Positions 17,356 to 27,400 of a stretch of DNA of 46,300 nt are shown here, in pieces. Both the position numbers and the translations under genes were made by a program. Numbering within the stretch: the first letter of the stretch is position 1; each line of letters begins with the position of its first letter. The stretch is from positions 1 through 46,300 of the forward strand of contig CAMDOH010000001.1 in NCBI GenBank assembly GCA_945903605.1. Reading direction: 5' to 3'. The notes under the pieces were generated by a model that saw nothing but the letters and a program-made list of their open reading frames with translations, was not told the DNA's origin and did not search any database. The DNA comes from Akkermansia muciniphila. GTDB lineage: Bacteria; Verrucomicrobiota; Verrucomicrobiia; Limisphaerales; UBA1100.

Positions 17356-17384
17356 ATTAGAGCCGCATCCGAATTGGAATGCAA
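17356..17384 (-). promoter_or_regulatory. Promoter of the cupin gene, leaderless-type
   Basis: TTGCAT (17384-17379), an exact 17-nt spacer and TCTAAT (17361-17356, 5/6 match to TATAAT) end 6 nt before the ATG at 17349. There is no space for a Shine-Dalgarno. This is the best promoter of this geometry in the window. Confidence 0.6.
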
Positions 17385-17431
17385 GAGAGCCACTTGCCTG
17401 TGTCGCTGTGTTGGGCAACTCTTCGCGCGCG

Positions 17432-18010
17432 ATGTTGATGTTGCGCGAAAAAGTTTCGGCAGATTGGTTGCCACGAATGCTGGCGAATTTGCCGGCAGTG
17501 CTGGTCGACCACGCGCACTTGGAACGCAAGGCTGCCACCACGGCGTTGACGCTGGAAAAATATCGCGAGCTTTTTGGCTATGTGCGCGAATTGAACGCCA
17601 TTGCCATCGAAGAGCTTCAGCATTTCAATCTGGTGCTCGATCTCTTGCAGAAGCGTGGGATTCATTTCGGGCAGCCATATCCAAGTCCGTGGATCAGGTC
17701 CTTGATGCGCGCCATCCGTTCGGGAACTTGTTTTCAGGCGATCGATCATTTGATTTGTTGTGCGTTGATCGAGGGTCGTTCCTGTGAGAAATTTCAGATT
17801 CTCGCTGCGAGCGATGAGTTGCGGCGCACGGACGCGGAGTTGGCTGGGTTTTACGCCAGCCTTGTTGAGTCCGAGGGCAATCACTACGCAACGTATTGGC
17901 TCATGGCGCGGGAAATTGATGAAGCCGAAGCAGATCGGCGGCTGGATTTTTATTTGGACCTCGATGCGAAGTTGATGCGAGAGCCGCATCAATTTCTGAT
18001 CCTGCATTGA
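17432..18010 (+). CDS. miaE: tRNA-(2-methylthio-N6-isopentenyl-A37) hydroxylase, MiaE-like
   Basis: MiaE is an O2-dependent di-iron ferritin-like monooxygenase that hydroxylates ms2i6A37 of tRNAs to ms2io6A. The 192-residue product shows the family layout: WLPRMLANLPAVLVDHAHLERKAA, ELNAIAIEELQHFNLVLDLL (E-x-x-H iron motif), FGQPYPSPW, CCALIEGRSCEKFQILA and LVESEGNHYATYW (second E-x-x-H). I favour ATG 17432; a GTG at 17408 is in frame and would add eight residues. It diverges from the cupin gene and converges on the NHL gene, with a small GC-rich hairpin between. miaA and miaB are not in this window. Confidence 0.85.
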   Translation: MLMLREKVSADWLPRMLANLPAVLVDHAHLERKAATTALTLEKYRELFGYVRELNAIAIEELQHFNLVLDLLQKRGIHFGQPYPSPWIRSLMRAIRSGTCFQAIDHLICCALIEGRSCEKFQILAASDELRRTDAELAGFYASLVESEGNHYATYWLMAREIDEAEADRRLDFYLDLDAKLMREPHQFLILH

Positions 18011-18011
18011 G

Positions 18012-18029
18012 CGCCGCTACATTGCGGCG
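18012..18029. terminator. GC-rich hairpin between convergent genes
   Basis: CGCCGC-TACATT-GCGGCG forms a 6-bp stem right after the miaE stop and before the NHL stop. No T-run follows on either strand, so it is at best a weak or factor-assisted bidirectional terminator. Confidence 0.3.
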
Positions 18030-18035
18030 GACACT

Positions 18036-19094
18036 TCAGGCCAGCTTTCGGAGTTTGGTGACGCGGCCGGTGGGAACCCACTCAACGACGTAGATATTTC
18101 CTTCGAGGTCGAAGCAAGCGTCGTGCGGATGAATGAACCGGCCCTTTTCCCAAAGCTGCGGCATCTGGCGCAGCTCAAAATTATTGGCGAGCACTTTCTT
18201 GGTCCATTCGGGATCATTGCCGAGATGGGCGATGACTTTGTTGTCCTTGTCGAACAAGGTAACTCGCGCATGAAGATCCGACACGAGCATCAGTTCGCCG
18301 CGAATGTCGATGTTTGCCGGGAAGCTGACGTCTTTCACCAAGCCGACATGCTTGCCATCGGGAGTGAAGTATTGGAGCCGGGCATTGGCGCGGTCGCACA
18401 CGGCGAGTGCGGGCTGGCGTCCTGGCCGATCATCGAGCCACAATCCATGGGGCGTTTTGAGTTGGCCCGGTTCGTTGCCGATTCCGCCCCATGAACGCAA
18501 CCATTTTGCGTCCTTGTCGTACTGATGGATGAAGTGCGAGCCGTAACCATCGGCGATGTAAAAGCCACCATCGGCTGCGAAGCCAATGTTGGTCGGGCTG
18601 TAAGCCGACTTCGGATCGTCGTACTTGCCGGTTTCGACGGGGCGTTTCTTTGCCCAGACCGACTCGCCTTTCAAAGTGGTTTTGGCGACGACTCCGTTTC
18701 GCGTGTCACTCAAGTAGAGGTGTTCGGCGTTGCCTTCTTTGCGGACATCGATGCCATGTCCTCCTCCGTGGAATTCTTTGCCGAAGGAACGGACATAATT
18801 TCCCTTGCCGTCAAAAATCACGATGGCATCCATCGGTTCGGGAGTGTGGGATCGGTGTTTAATGTAGACAAATCCCTGGCCGTCGATGGCCACGCCGTGG
18901 GTCTCACCCCATTTGATGTGCGCGGGTAATTGCCCCCAATCGTGCAGACATTCGTATTGGTGAGCGCCCTCGCCAATAATGGCATTGCGCGCGCCAGCTT
19001 TGTCTTGAGCGCGGAGAAATGCCGGCGCGACGCCCGCGAAGATCGCTGCTGTCCCAGTGGATTTCAGGAAGCGGCGCCGGTTGGTGTTCTTCAT
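18036..19094 (-). CDS. Tat-exported NHL-repeat beta-propeller protein
   Basis: A 352-residue protein with a twin-arginine leader (NTNRRRFLKSTGTAAIFAG) and repeated NHL-type blades: THGVAIDGQGFVYIKHR, GIDVRKEGNAEHLYLSD, TNIGFAADGGFYIADGYGSHFI, TPHGLWLDDRPGRQPALAVCDR and HPHDACFDLEGNIYVVEW. NHL propellers bind ligands or occur in peptidylglycine-lyase-like enzymes; no catalytic assignment can be made. The true start is ATG 19094; the track extension to 19238 is translation of the upstream tRNA-Leu. The gene follows that tRNA by 27 nt, so it may be co-transcribed with it. Confidence 0.87.
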   Translation of the reverse strand: MKNTNRRRFLKSTGTAAIFAGVAPAFLRAQDKAGARNAIIGEGAHQYECLHDWGQLPAHIKWGETHGVAIDGQGFVYIKHRSHTPEPMDAIVIFDGKGNYVRSFGKEFHGGGHGIDVRKEGNAEHLYLSDTRNGVVAKTTLKGESVWAKKRPVETGKYDDPKSAYSPTNIGFAADGGFYIADGYGSHFIHQYDKDAKWLRSWGGIGNEPGQLKTPHGLWLDDRPGRQPALAVCDRANARLQYFTPDGKHVGLVKDVSFPANIDIRGELMLVSDLHARVTLFDKDNKVIAHLGNDPEWTKKVLANNFELRQMPQLWEKGRFIHPHDACFDLEGNIYVVEWVPTGRVTKLRKLA

Positions 19095-19121
19095 TTTGAA
19101 CAACGCGAACAAAGGAAAAAA

Positions 19122-19206
19122 TGGTGCGCTTGGCAGGACTCGAACCTGCACAGATTTCTCCACTACCACCTCAAGGTAGCGCGTCTGCCAATTCCGCCAC
19201 AAGCGC
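19122..19206 (-). tRNA. tRNA-Leu (anticodon GAG), CCA encoded
   Basis: The cloverleaf folds by eye: acceptor GCGCTTG/CAAGCGC, anticodon stem CTACC/GGTAG with loop TTGAGGT (anticodon GAG, reading CUC/CUU), long class II-type variable arm TGGAGAAATCTGT, T arm GCAGG-TTCGAGT-CCTGC, discriminator A and encoded CCA. On the minus strand TTTTTT directly follows CCA. Translation of both strands gives the well-known spurious tRNA peptides in the ORF track. Confidence 0.95.
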
Positions 19207-19303
19207 TGTGATTTGGATTCAAGCATGCACGGCACCATTGCGCCAAGCGGAATTTCGCGCGATGCGTTCAGAGATTGGTTCTGGTTATCGCAATCGGCTC
19301 GGC

Positions 19304-19309
19304 TATAAC
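19304..19309 (+). promoter_or_regulatory. Putative -10 element (TATAAC) of the TPR gene
   Basis: TATAAC ends 6 nt before the ATG at 19316, without a Shine-Dalgarno. No good -35 is seen at 17 nt (CTGGTT at best). Fits the leaderless-type geometry of neighbouring promoters. Confidence 0.3.
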
Positions 19310-19315
19310 CACGCC

Positions 19316-20728
19316 ATGCTGGAGCGGGAACTGAATCAGATCGGGTTGGATTTGCATCAACAACATGACAAAGCCAAGGCCGCCGTTTCGAAGAAGAATA
19401 GCGAATATGCGATCCTGATTCTCATCGAGTTGTTAAAGAAGGAGTCGGGCTGTTTTGAGTCGCGCATGCTGCTGCGAGTCGCGCAATTCGAACGAGCCAA
19501 AACGAGAGCGCTTTTCGCCAGACTGCTTGGAGTGGTCGTTCACATCGTCGATCTCATCCAAGCCCACTACTATCTCCGAAAACAAAATTACATCCTGGCG
19601 ATGCAGCATGCCGAGGAGGTGCTCAATGAAAGCCCCGAAAATTCGATGTGTCATCGGATCATCGCCAATGCAGCCACACACCTGTATTTTCCGCGCACAG
19701 CCATTGCCTCGCTCCAGCTCCTGCGCAAGAAATCGCCGGGAGATAAAAAAACGTATTCGCAGCTCGCTGCCGCACTGGAGACGCTGGGTGATTATACGAT
19801 GGCTGAGGATGTGATGCGCAAAATGGTCGAGCTTCATCCCGACGACATGCAATTGCTGGACGAGTTCCGTGACATCTGCGCTCGTGCAACATTGGAACGC
19901 GGTGGCTACAGCGCCATCGCCCAAGGCAAAGGGACGTATCGCGATGCGCTTGCAGATCCTGAAACGACGAAGGCACTTGAACAGCAGGAAATGGTGGTCA
20001 AGCCCCCCGAAGTCATCGACCAAATGATCTCGCGCAAGGAAGCGGAGCTGCAAGCCGCGCCGGATAATCTCAAGATCGCGATGGACATTGCCAAGTTGTA
20101 TCTCGACCGAGGTGATGTCGATCGAGCCATCGAATATTATCAGTTCGTGAAGGCGAACAGTTTGGCAAAAGATCCGGCGGTGGATCGCGCGATGACGAAT
20201 GCGAATCTGACGCGGTTCGATCAACGCCGCGCGGGACTCGATTCTTCATCGCCGGAATATGCGGGGCAAGTCGCTGAACTCGATGCAGAGCAAAACGATT
20301 TCAGGGTGGCGGATATGGCCGAGCGTGTGCGCTCGTATCCGACAGATATGGAACTGCGTTATCAATACGGTGAGCTTTGTTTCAAAATGGGCGAGGTCGC
20401 CCATGCGATTGAATCCTTCCAGCGCACTCAGTCCAAGCCGAACCTGCGCATCCGCTCGTTGTGCTATCTGGGTCAGTGTTTCGCGCAGCAAGGCATGTTT
20501 GATCTCGCTGAAAGTTCGCTGGCTACGGGCATCGCCGAGAAACAAGTGTTCGACGAACTCAAAAAAGAAATGGTGTATCACCTGGGTTGCGTGCTCGAAA
20601 AGTTGGGTCGGCCGGACGACGCGCTGAAACAGTTCAAACACATTTATGAATTGGATGTCTCTTATCTGGACGTATCTGATCGAGTGCTTGCTTACTACAA
20701 TAAAAAGTCCCGTGGCGGGACGGTTTGA
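19316..20728 (+). CDS. TPR-repeat protein, cytoplasmic
   Basis: A 470-residue helical protein without signal peptide. TPR-like units are visible at HYYLRKQNYILAMQHAEEVL, YSQLAAALETLGDYTMAEDVM, KIAMDIAKLYLDRGDVDRAIEYYQ, ELRYQYGELCFKMGEVAHAIES, CYLGQCFAQQGMFDLAES and VYHLGCVLEKLGRPDDALKQF. It is likely a scaffold or adaptor; partners unknown. The track start at 19121 is wrong: residues 1-40 there are antisense translation of tRNA-Leu. I chose ATG 19316 (MLERELNQIG), which has a TATAAC element 6 nt upstream. Confidence 0.85.
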   Translation: MLERELNQIGLDLHQQHDKAKAAVSKKNSEYAILILIELLKKESGCFESRMLLRVAQFERAKTRALFARLLGVVVHIVDLIQAHYYLRKQNYILAMQHAEEVLNESPENSMCHRIIANAATHLYFPRTAIASLQLLRKKSPGDKKTYSQLAAALETLGDYTMAEDVMRKMVELHPDDMQLLDEFRDICARATLERGGYSAIAQGKGTYRDALADPETTKALEQQEMVVKPPEVIDQMISRKEAELQAAPDNLKIAMDIAKLYLDRGDVDRAIEYYQFVKANSLAKDPAVDRAMTNANLTRFDQRRAGLDSSSPEYAGQVAELDAEQNDFRVADMAERVRSYPTDMELRYQYGELCFKMGEVAHAIESFQRTQSKPNLRIRSLCYLGQCFAQQGMFDLAESSLATGIAEKQVFDELKKEMVYHLGCVLEKLGRPDDALKQFKHIYELDVSYLDVSDRVLAYYNKKSRGGTV

Positions 20729-20752
20729 CACCGTCGCACAACTCCGTTAAAC
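20725..20752 (+). promoter_or_regulatory. Promoter of the 20762 gene, leaderless-type
   Basis: A perfect -35 TTGACA (20725-20730, overlapping the preceding stop codon), 16-nt spacer and TTAAAC (20747-20752) end 9 nt before the ATG. No Shine-Dalgarno fits in the gap. Confidence 0.5.
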
Positions 20753-20761
20753 GCTTCGGTA

Positions 20762-21289
20762 ATGAAACGAATCCTGATGTCCGGTTTGACAGTTGCCATG
20801 TTGTCCATGAGCACAGTGGCGGACGAGCCAGCGAAATTTGAAGTGGGCGGACTGAAGTTTGCGCGACCGGTAAAATGGGAAGTGCAGGCCGCCGGCGGCA
20901 TGCGCAAAGCGCAATTCAAAGTCGCCGATGCCAAGACCGGAGCTGGCGCGGAAGTGGTGTTTTTCCACTTTGGGCCACAAGGCGGCGGCGGCGTGAAAGC
21001 GAATGTGGATCGTTGGCTCGGACAGTTTGTAGAAAAAGGAGCGGCGCTCAAATCCAAGTCCGATGAAGTGACCGTCGGTAAATCGAAGGTGCATTACGTG
21101 AGCGCGACAGGAACTTACATGGACGGCCCGCCATTGGGCGAGAAAACGGCGCGCGCGAACTACTCCTTGTTCGGCGCCATCATCGAAGCAGCCGACGGGA
21201 GCATTTTTGTGAAAATGACCGGGCCGGCGGCCTTGACCCAATCATCCATCCCCGCGTTCAAAGAGATGGTCGAAGGCGCGCTGAAGTAA
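20762..21289 (+). CDS. Small secreted protein of unknown function
   Basis: A 175-residue product with a signal peptide (MKRILMSGLTVAMLSMSTVA) and a compact beta-rich domain: GGLKFARPVKWEV, RKAQFKVADAKTGAGAEVVFFHFGPQGGGGVKANVDRWLGQF, VGKSKVHYVSATGTYMDGPP and a final IPAFKEMVEGAL helix. The GLKFxxPxxW and VDRWLGQF pattern is common in uncharacterised planctomycetal/verrucomicrobial exported proteins. It has its own promoter and is followed by the terminator at 21393-21426. Function unknown. Confidence 0.8.
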   Translation: MKRILMSGLTVAMLSMSTVADEPAKFEVGGLKFARPVKWEVQAAGGMRKAQFKVADAKTGAGAEVVFFHFGPQGGGGVKANVDRWLGQFVEKGAALKSKSDEVTVGKSKVHYVSATGTYMDGPPLGEKTARANYSLFGAIIEAADGSIFVKMTGPAALTQSSIPAFKEMVEGALK

Positions 21290-21392
21290 TCGGTTGGTCG
21301 CGCGCCCACCGTGGCAATGGAGGGGGAAGCGGGTTCACCGTGGCTCTAAAGCTGGAGAACTAGATTCGAGCCGCCTACTCATTTGATAAAGC

Positions 21393-21426
21393 AAAACCCC
21401 CGGCTGTTTTCAGCCGAGGGTTTTTT
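21393..21426. terminator. Bidirectional rho-independent terminator
   Basis: AAAACCC-C-CGGCTG-TTTT-CAGCCG-A-GGGTTTTTT: a 6-bp GC-rich stem extended by CCC/GGG after one mismatch, flanked by A4 and T6. It serves the plus-strand 20762 gene and, read on the other strand, the minus-strand alpha-2-macroglobulin gene that ends at 21462. Confidence 0.9.
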
Positions 21427-21461
21427 GATTTTCGAATCAGTGTTTGAACCAACTCCGAGGG

Positions 21462-24400
21462 TCACTTCACTGTCAGGTTGAAGCTTTCTGAATGTGAGTT
21501 GAATTCGGGGGCGTACATGCTCTGGATTTCGGCGATGCCGGTCTGATATTGGCCGCGGTGCTGCACGCGCACGGAGTATTCAAACACGTAAATACCCTTG
21601 GCCAGATAATCCATGAAGTAGTGGCTGGCGGTGTCGCGCGTCGTCTCGTAGTAGCCCAGGCCGTCTTGATAACGGTAGCGCGAGAGGACATTGACTGGCT
21701 CCGTACCGGAACCGCGCTGGTCTTTGAGGTGCACGTATTCCATGTCGCGATCGGTGCGCAATTCGATGCGCACGACCAGTTCATCGCCCACGTTGACGAG
21801 TCCGTTTTTGACGGCTTCGAGCACGGGGCCTTTCTTCGTGTTGACCTTTGTGAAAAGCGTTTTCTTGAGCTTGAGCGGTGTGCCGTCGTGCGGGGTGACT
21901 TTGCTCATATCCTCGAAGTATTGCCAGTGAACGCTGCCCCAAGAGACGCCTTCGTCGACTTTCTTGACGGTGATCTTGCCCATCGTCGATTTGATGTCGA
22001 TGGGTGAAAAGCGTTTCTCGTAAAAGCCGGTGCCGGCCTCGACTTGTGCGGGCTTGATGGTCTGTCCGGCCAGAGCTACTTCGACGAGTGCGTCGGATGC
22101 CAGCAGGTTGTTTCCGCGCAGGAGCAGACCGTAGATGGCATCGGCGGTGGCTTTGGTGGTTTTCCAATCCTGAGTCTGCTTTTGTTTCAAGAGCCAGACT
22201 TTGCAATCTTCGACAGCCACACTGTCGCCCATCACTTCGTCAAATGCCTCAATCATCATCGCCTGCGTTTCGATCGGGGCGCGGTACCACCACCACGAGA
22301 GCTCGAGGTCGCGCCAGAACATCCCCATTTCCTCGTTGGAGACGGATCGTTCCTTGATGGAGGCCATGATGCCTTTCGGTGTTTCGAGGTCACCAAAGCG
22401 TTTGAGTGCGACGGCGATGTGTGCCTGCGACTGGCGATTGGCCAGTTGCAGCCAGTATTTCTTGGACTGACCGATGAAATAATCAACGGCCTCTTTGTGC
22501 GGCGCGGCAACGGGCTTGTCCTTCAAGAAGAAGCTGCGGCCGTAGAGATACAGCGCGATGGTCGGCGAAAGATGGTTCGCATCCTTATCTTTGCTGTAGC
22601 GCAGAATGTCGCGATAAGTTTTGTCGATCCACCCATCAAGTCGGGCGATGGATTTCACTGCCGAATCAACGGGGACATCCACACCCAGATGGCGCATGCG
22701 GCCAAATCCTGTGGTGATGTAGAGCGTGATGTAGTCATTGGCCGGTCCGCCGGGGAACCACGGCCATGCGCCGTCGCCCAACTGCATCTGCGCGAGCTTT
22801 TGCAGGTTGCGCGTGGTCTCGTCGTTGAGCCGGTTGCCGTCAAACAGAATGCCGACGTTTTTGCGCGCCTGACTTTCAGCCTGAGCTTGTCGAAGCCAAG
22901 GAGTCTCCTCGAGCATCACCGATTTCAGATCCTGATTTTTTTCCAGCGGACTATCGAGTGCCGGTGTGCCTTTCCAGAGATCAAACACGTGCCGGATTTT
23001 TGGATCGGAATTGGCGATGTGCCGCGCGAGTGCGTTGGCATACAGCCGGCTGAAGATCTGTTCCGAGCATTCATGGGGATATTCCATCAGGTAGGGCAGG
23101 GCCATGATGCCGTACCAAGCCGGCTGCGAGACCATTTGCACGGACATGTTTTGGTGCTTGAGCGTCTTCGAGTTGGCTGACTGGCTTAGTTTGAGGAAAT
23201 CAAACTGCTTCGTCTGCTTGCCACGAATGGGCAGCGGCAGAGATTCGGTGACGAGGATGCGGCGCGAGAGGACGGGCAGATGACCTTCCTCGCCGTCTGA
23301 AAGCCGACCTGTGGATGCGACGGCTTTGTAGGTGAGGAATCCAGTTTCGTCGGGAACTTTCAACCGCCACGAATACGTGCGCGACTCTTTCGAAGGCACA
23401 TCGAATGCGATGGTAGGCGAGGTATTGCCCAGCGCCTTGTCTGCCGATCCATTGTTGAACGCCTCAGCCAATTGCAACGCGACTTTGCCGGTCTGTCGGC
23501 CAGCGGATTGGTTGGAGACTTTGACGGTGAATTCGAGTTGATCGCCCTCGCGCAGGAATCGCGGCGGATTCGGCTGCACCATGATTTCCTTGGCAGTGAC
23601 CACGCTGTCTTGCAGCAGGCCGCCTCGCAGATTTTTGTCGTGAGAGAAGCCCATGAATTTCCATTCCGTGAGCGCCTCGGGCATGGTGAATTGCATTTTT
23701 ACGACGCCATTGGTGTCCGAGATCAGATGAGGGAAGAAGAAGGCCGTCTCGTTGAGGTTTTTGCGGGCGGAGACTTTGCCGAGATCCGGCGCATTGCCGC
23801 CGCCGCCGCCGGAATTCTCCCGTTCGCCGTCGCTTTGTTTGTCGGACAACGCACGACGTTTCTCGCTACCGGCAGACTTGGCGTCGCTGCGATTTTGCGC
23901 GCCATTCTGCTGCATTTCCATCGCCATGCCGGGCGCCATAGCAGCAGAGGCTTCAGGAAATCCATCTCCCTTTCGTAATGCGCCACCGGGGCCGCCACCC
24001 ATGCCGCCACCTCTGCCGAAATATTGGTAGCCCCAATAGTTGCCGATGATGTCCTGCGGGAAGGAACGGTATGAGTAGCTGGTATCGCGGTAACTTGACG
24101 GGAAATTACCGAGGATGTGTTGCAGTCCTTTCACACTATTTTCAAACTGGGAATTGCGCCGGGAATGATCCGAACGGAACACTCCAAAGCCACCCATGAA
24201 ATGATGGGGGGCAAAAGCGTCGAGCGATTTGTCATAAAGCGCGGCAACAACTTCAGCGACGGATTTCTTGCCATCGTGACCGGTGATGACAGCCGTCCAG
24301 GTTTCTTTCTGTGCTGGCTCGAGTTTCGAGACGAAGTGTTCCCATTTGATGGTCAGATTTTTGTTGTTCCAAGGCACGGCAACGGAATGCGAATTGATGT

Positions 24401-27400
24401 AGGCACGGTTCTCGCGCACCATGGTGACGTGGAGAGTGAATCCGCCGCGCATGGCTTCGGTGACGGCTTGCTTGATGGCAATTTGAGTGTCGGCTGGCCG
24501 TGTCCAGAATTTTTGTAGGATTTGGCCGCGATGCTCGATTTCGATGAAGGCGCGCGCGCGGTCGTAACCCGATCCCCAAAGCGCCATGAATTCTTTGCCG
24601 GGTTCAGTGGACCAATCGGGCGCGTTGAGAAGGTGCGGGATTTTGATGCCGAGTTTGTTTGCAGCGGGCTTGAGCACTTGCACGGGCAATCGAGTGGTGA
24701 CTTTTTTGCCGAAGCGATCTTGCGATTCGACGATCACTCGATAGGCGCCTTCAGCCAACTTGAAGTTGAAGACGAGTTTGCCGGTGGCATCGGTGGTCCA
24801 TCCTTTCGTTTCGGCCACAGCGCCCAATTCCCATGAATTGACGTTGGACGGATCAGCGGCAGGAGTGGGGGAGATGAGGATGCCGCCTTTGCCGCGTCGT
24901 GGTTGCGGGTTGTAATTATAATTGCCGCCGAGTTTGGCGCGTTCCACTTTCGCGGGTTCCTTGAGTTTGTAAACTTTCAGCGAGCCTTCGGCTTTTTGCG
25001 GTTCGCCATCGAGGGTCACCGTGCTGAGTGTGATCGAAACCGCTTTTTCATCGGTCTGCCAGTCGGTGGCAGTGAGGTTTGCCTGCAATGCCGTGTAGCC
25101 GACATTGACGCTGGAACTGCCCGATCGTGTCTCACCGGTGTTGTCTGTCACATCGGCGTTGATGCTGTAGTGGAAGGTTGGCTCGTCTTTTTCGGGCACA
25201 GATAAATCGGGTTTGGCTTCAAACTCGATGGTGAATGTTCCGTCGGTGCCGGTCTTGGCAGTGCCATGCGCAATTTCCTGACTGGGACTTTGCGGGAACG
25301 GCCGCCACCAATAATGCCAGCCCCACCACGCGGGATATCGGACTTGTCGTGTGACGCGCCATTGCACTTTCGCGCCATCGATCACCGCGCCGGTGTAGGC
25401 CGTTGCGGTGCCTTTCAGCGAAACTTTGTCATCCAATCGCGCCGCTGTTTTCGGAGCGGCGAGGGCGACTTGGAATTTGGGGCGTTTGTACTCCTCGACA
25501 TTCACGGCGGTGCTGCCCGCGGGGCCGTCTTGTGTGAAGATGCTCATCCGACCCATGAGTCGGTCGCGCGGCGCGGTGAAACTTCCGCTGAAGGAACCGT
25601 AATCGTTGGAACGAACTTTCTGTCGGGTGATTTCTTTGTTGTTGGGGTCGCTGAATACCACTGTCAAATCGCGGTTGGCTACGATCTGATAATCGTCCTT
25701 GTCGGAATCGACGTGGATGCAGATGCCCTTGTACGAGACAGTCTGGCCGGGACGATAGAGTGCGCGGTCGGTGAAGAACACCGTGCGGTCGTACGGGCGC
25801 TGCGTATAATTGTTTTGATACATCCAATACTCGTTCTGCGAGGAGAGCTGCTGATTTTGGTGTTTGGCAAATACGAGGATACCGCGCTGTTGAACGCCCT
25901 CGATCTTGAACAGGCCGGACTCATCGGTCTTGCGCGCGGGTAGTGCCTCGAGTTGATTGTTGTTGGTGCGCTGCCACGAGGAGATCTCGGCGCCATCAAT
26001 CGGGTCGCCAGTGATGGCATTGAGCACGAATCCCTCCAGCCGTCCTTCTCCATGAAGTGTGCGCATGACGATGGCCAGATCGCTGACCCAAAAGTCGGAG
26101 AAGGAGACGATGTTGTTGGCTTCGCTGAATTCCTTGTTATGGCTCGAAATGATGTAGTACGAGCCGGGCTTGATGTCTTCGGGCGAAGTGAGGGATTCGA
26201 CACGGCCGTGATAATCGGGCGTTGGCGGCAATTGGGCTGACCATTCGAATTCGGCTTTCTTGGCCAGAAGCGCTTTGCGTTCGTTGTTGTCGAGCCATTC
26301 CGGGCGACGATTGCGTTTGACGAGCATGTCGTTCCAATCGTAGGCGACAACCCGGAAGTGAACCTCGGTGAGGTTGCGATAGTTGACATCAATTTTCGGG
26401 CGCGGATTGTTCCAAACGCGCTCGGTCTGGATGCTGGAAGTCTTCGATTCAATCTGCTGAATGATGTTGAAACACATGTTGCCGCCGATGCTGTTGGGAT
26501 GAGCGCCAATGCCCCGTTTGGCCAGTTTGTGTGCCTCGACCAAATCGCCTTCCTGTTGCAGGACGCTTGCCCAATAGGCCAGCGCGCGAGCGGAAAGTTC
26601 GTGATCAGCCCAGCGGTCGACACTCACTTTGAGTGCCGCCTTGTAGAGCTTGTTTTTGTCTTCACCAAAGGCGGTGTTTTGTCCGTAAACCAATCGAGCG
26701 AGATCCGCATCGATGAACGCCGTGTTGTCCGCGTCCTTCTCATGGAACCGAAGCAGGTCTTGCAGGAGCCGGATTGCTTTGACCTGTTTGGAGTCCGTAT
26801 CGGTGATGGCGTCCAGTTTCCACGCCATGAATTTATCAGCCGCGGCAAAAATCGGGCTGGTTGCCAACAGGACAAAAGCGTCTTCGGCCTTGGCGCCTGC
26901 TTGTTCGCCGGAGGAGTAAAACTTCAACGCTTCGTGTGCGAGGAAATCAAACATCGTCGGGCGATAGCTATCGGGCAATGTGCCTTTTTGAAGGAGGTCG
27001 TTGTACGTGGCGATGGGAATGGTCTTGAGAACTTTTTCCGCCGAGAGTGCTTTCGTGAATTGCTTGTCGATTTCCGCCATGATACGGGGCAAATCCCATG
27101 TGGTGAAATCTTTGCCCGGCGCCTCGGCCGTTTGTGTGCGCTGCATGAAGCGCCAGCGATTCTGTTGGAAAAAGTGCCAGTACCAATTCGCCAGAACGGT
27201 GTCCAAAACCGGCACAATTTCTTTCGGCGCCTTGGCAATCTCGGCCTCCAGTCGAAGAATCTTTTCCTCCGGCTTGTTGCCTTGGATATTACCTTCAAGA
27301 GTGATTCGGCGCGCGATGGCCTTCACCACTTCAGGATAAGCCTTGTCTTTGAGTGCGCCTTCGATGATCGGCACCAGATTCGTGATGGCCGTTTTGGGCA

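Noticed and set aside
17350-17541. Upstream 64 residues of the cupin ORF
   Set aside because: Antisense to miaE; a good promoter places the start at 17349.
19095-19238. N-terminal extension of the NHL ORF (WRNWQTRYLEVVVEKSVQVR)
   Set aside because: It is translation of tRNA-Leu; the twin-arginine leader begins at ATG 19094.
19121-19315. N-terminal extension of the TPR ORF (VRLAGLEPAQISPLPPQ)
   Set aside because: Antisense translation of tRNA-Leu, a known annotation artefact; true start 19316.
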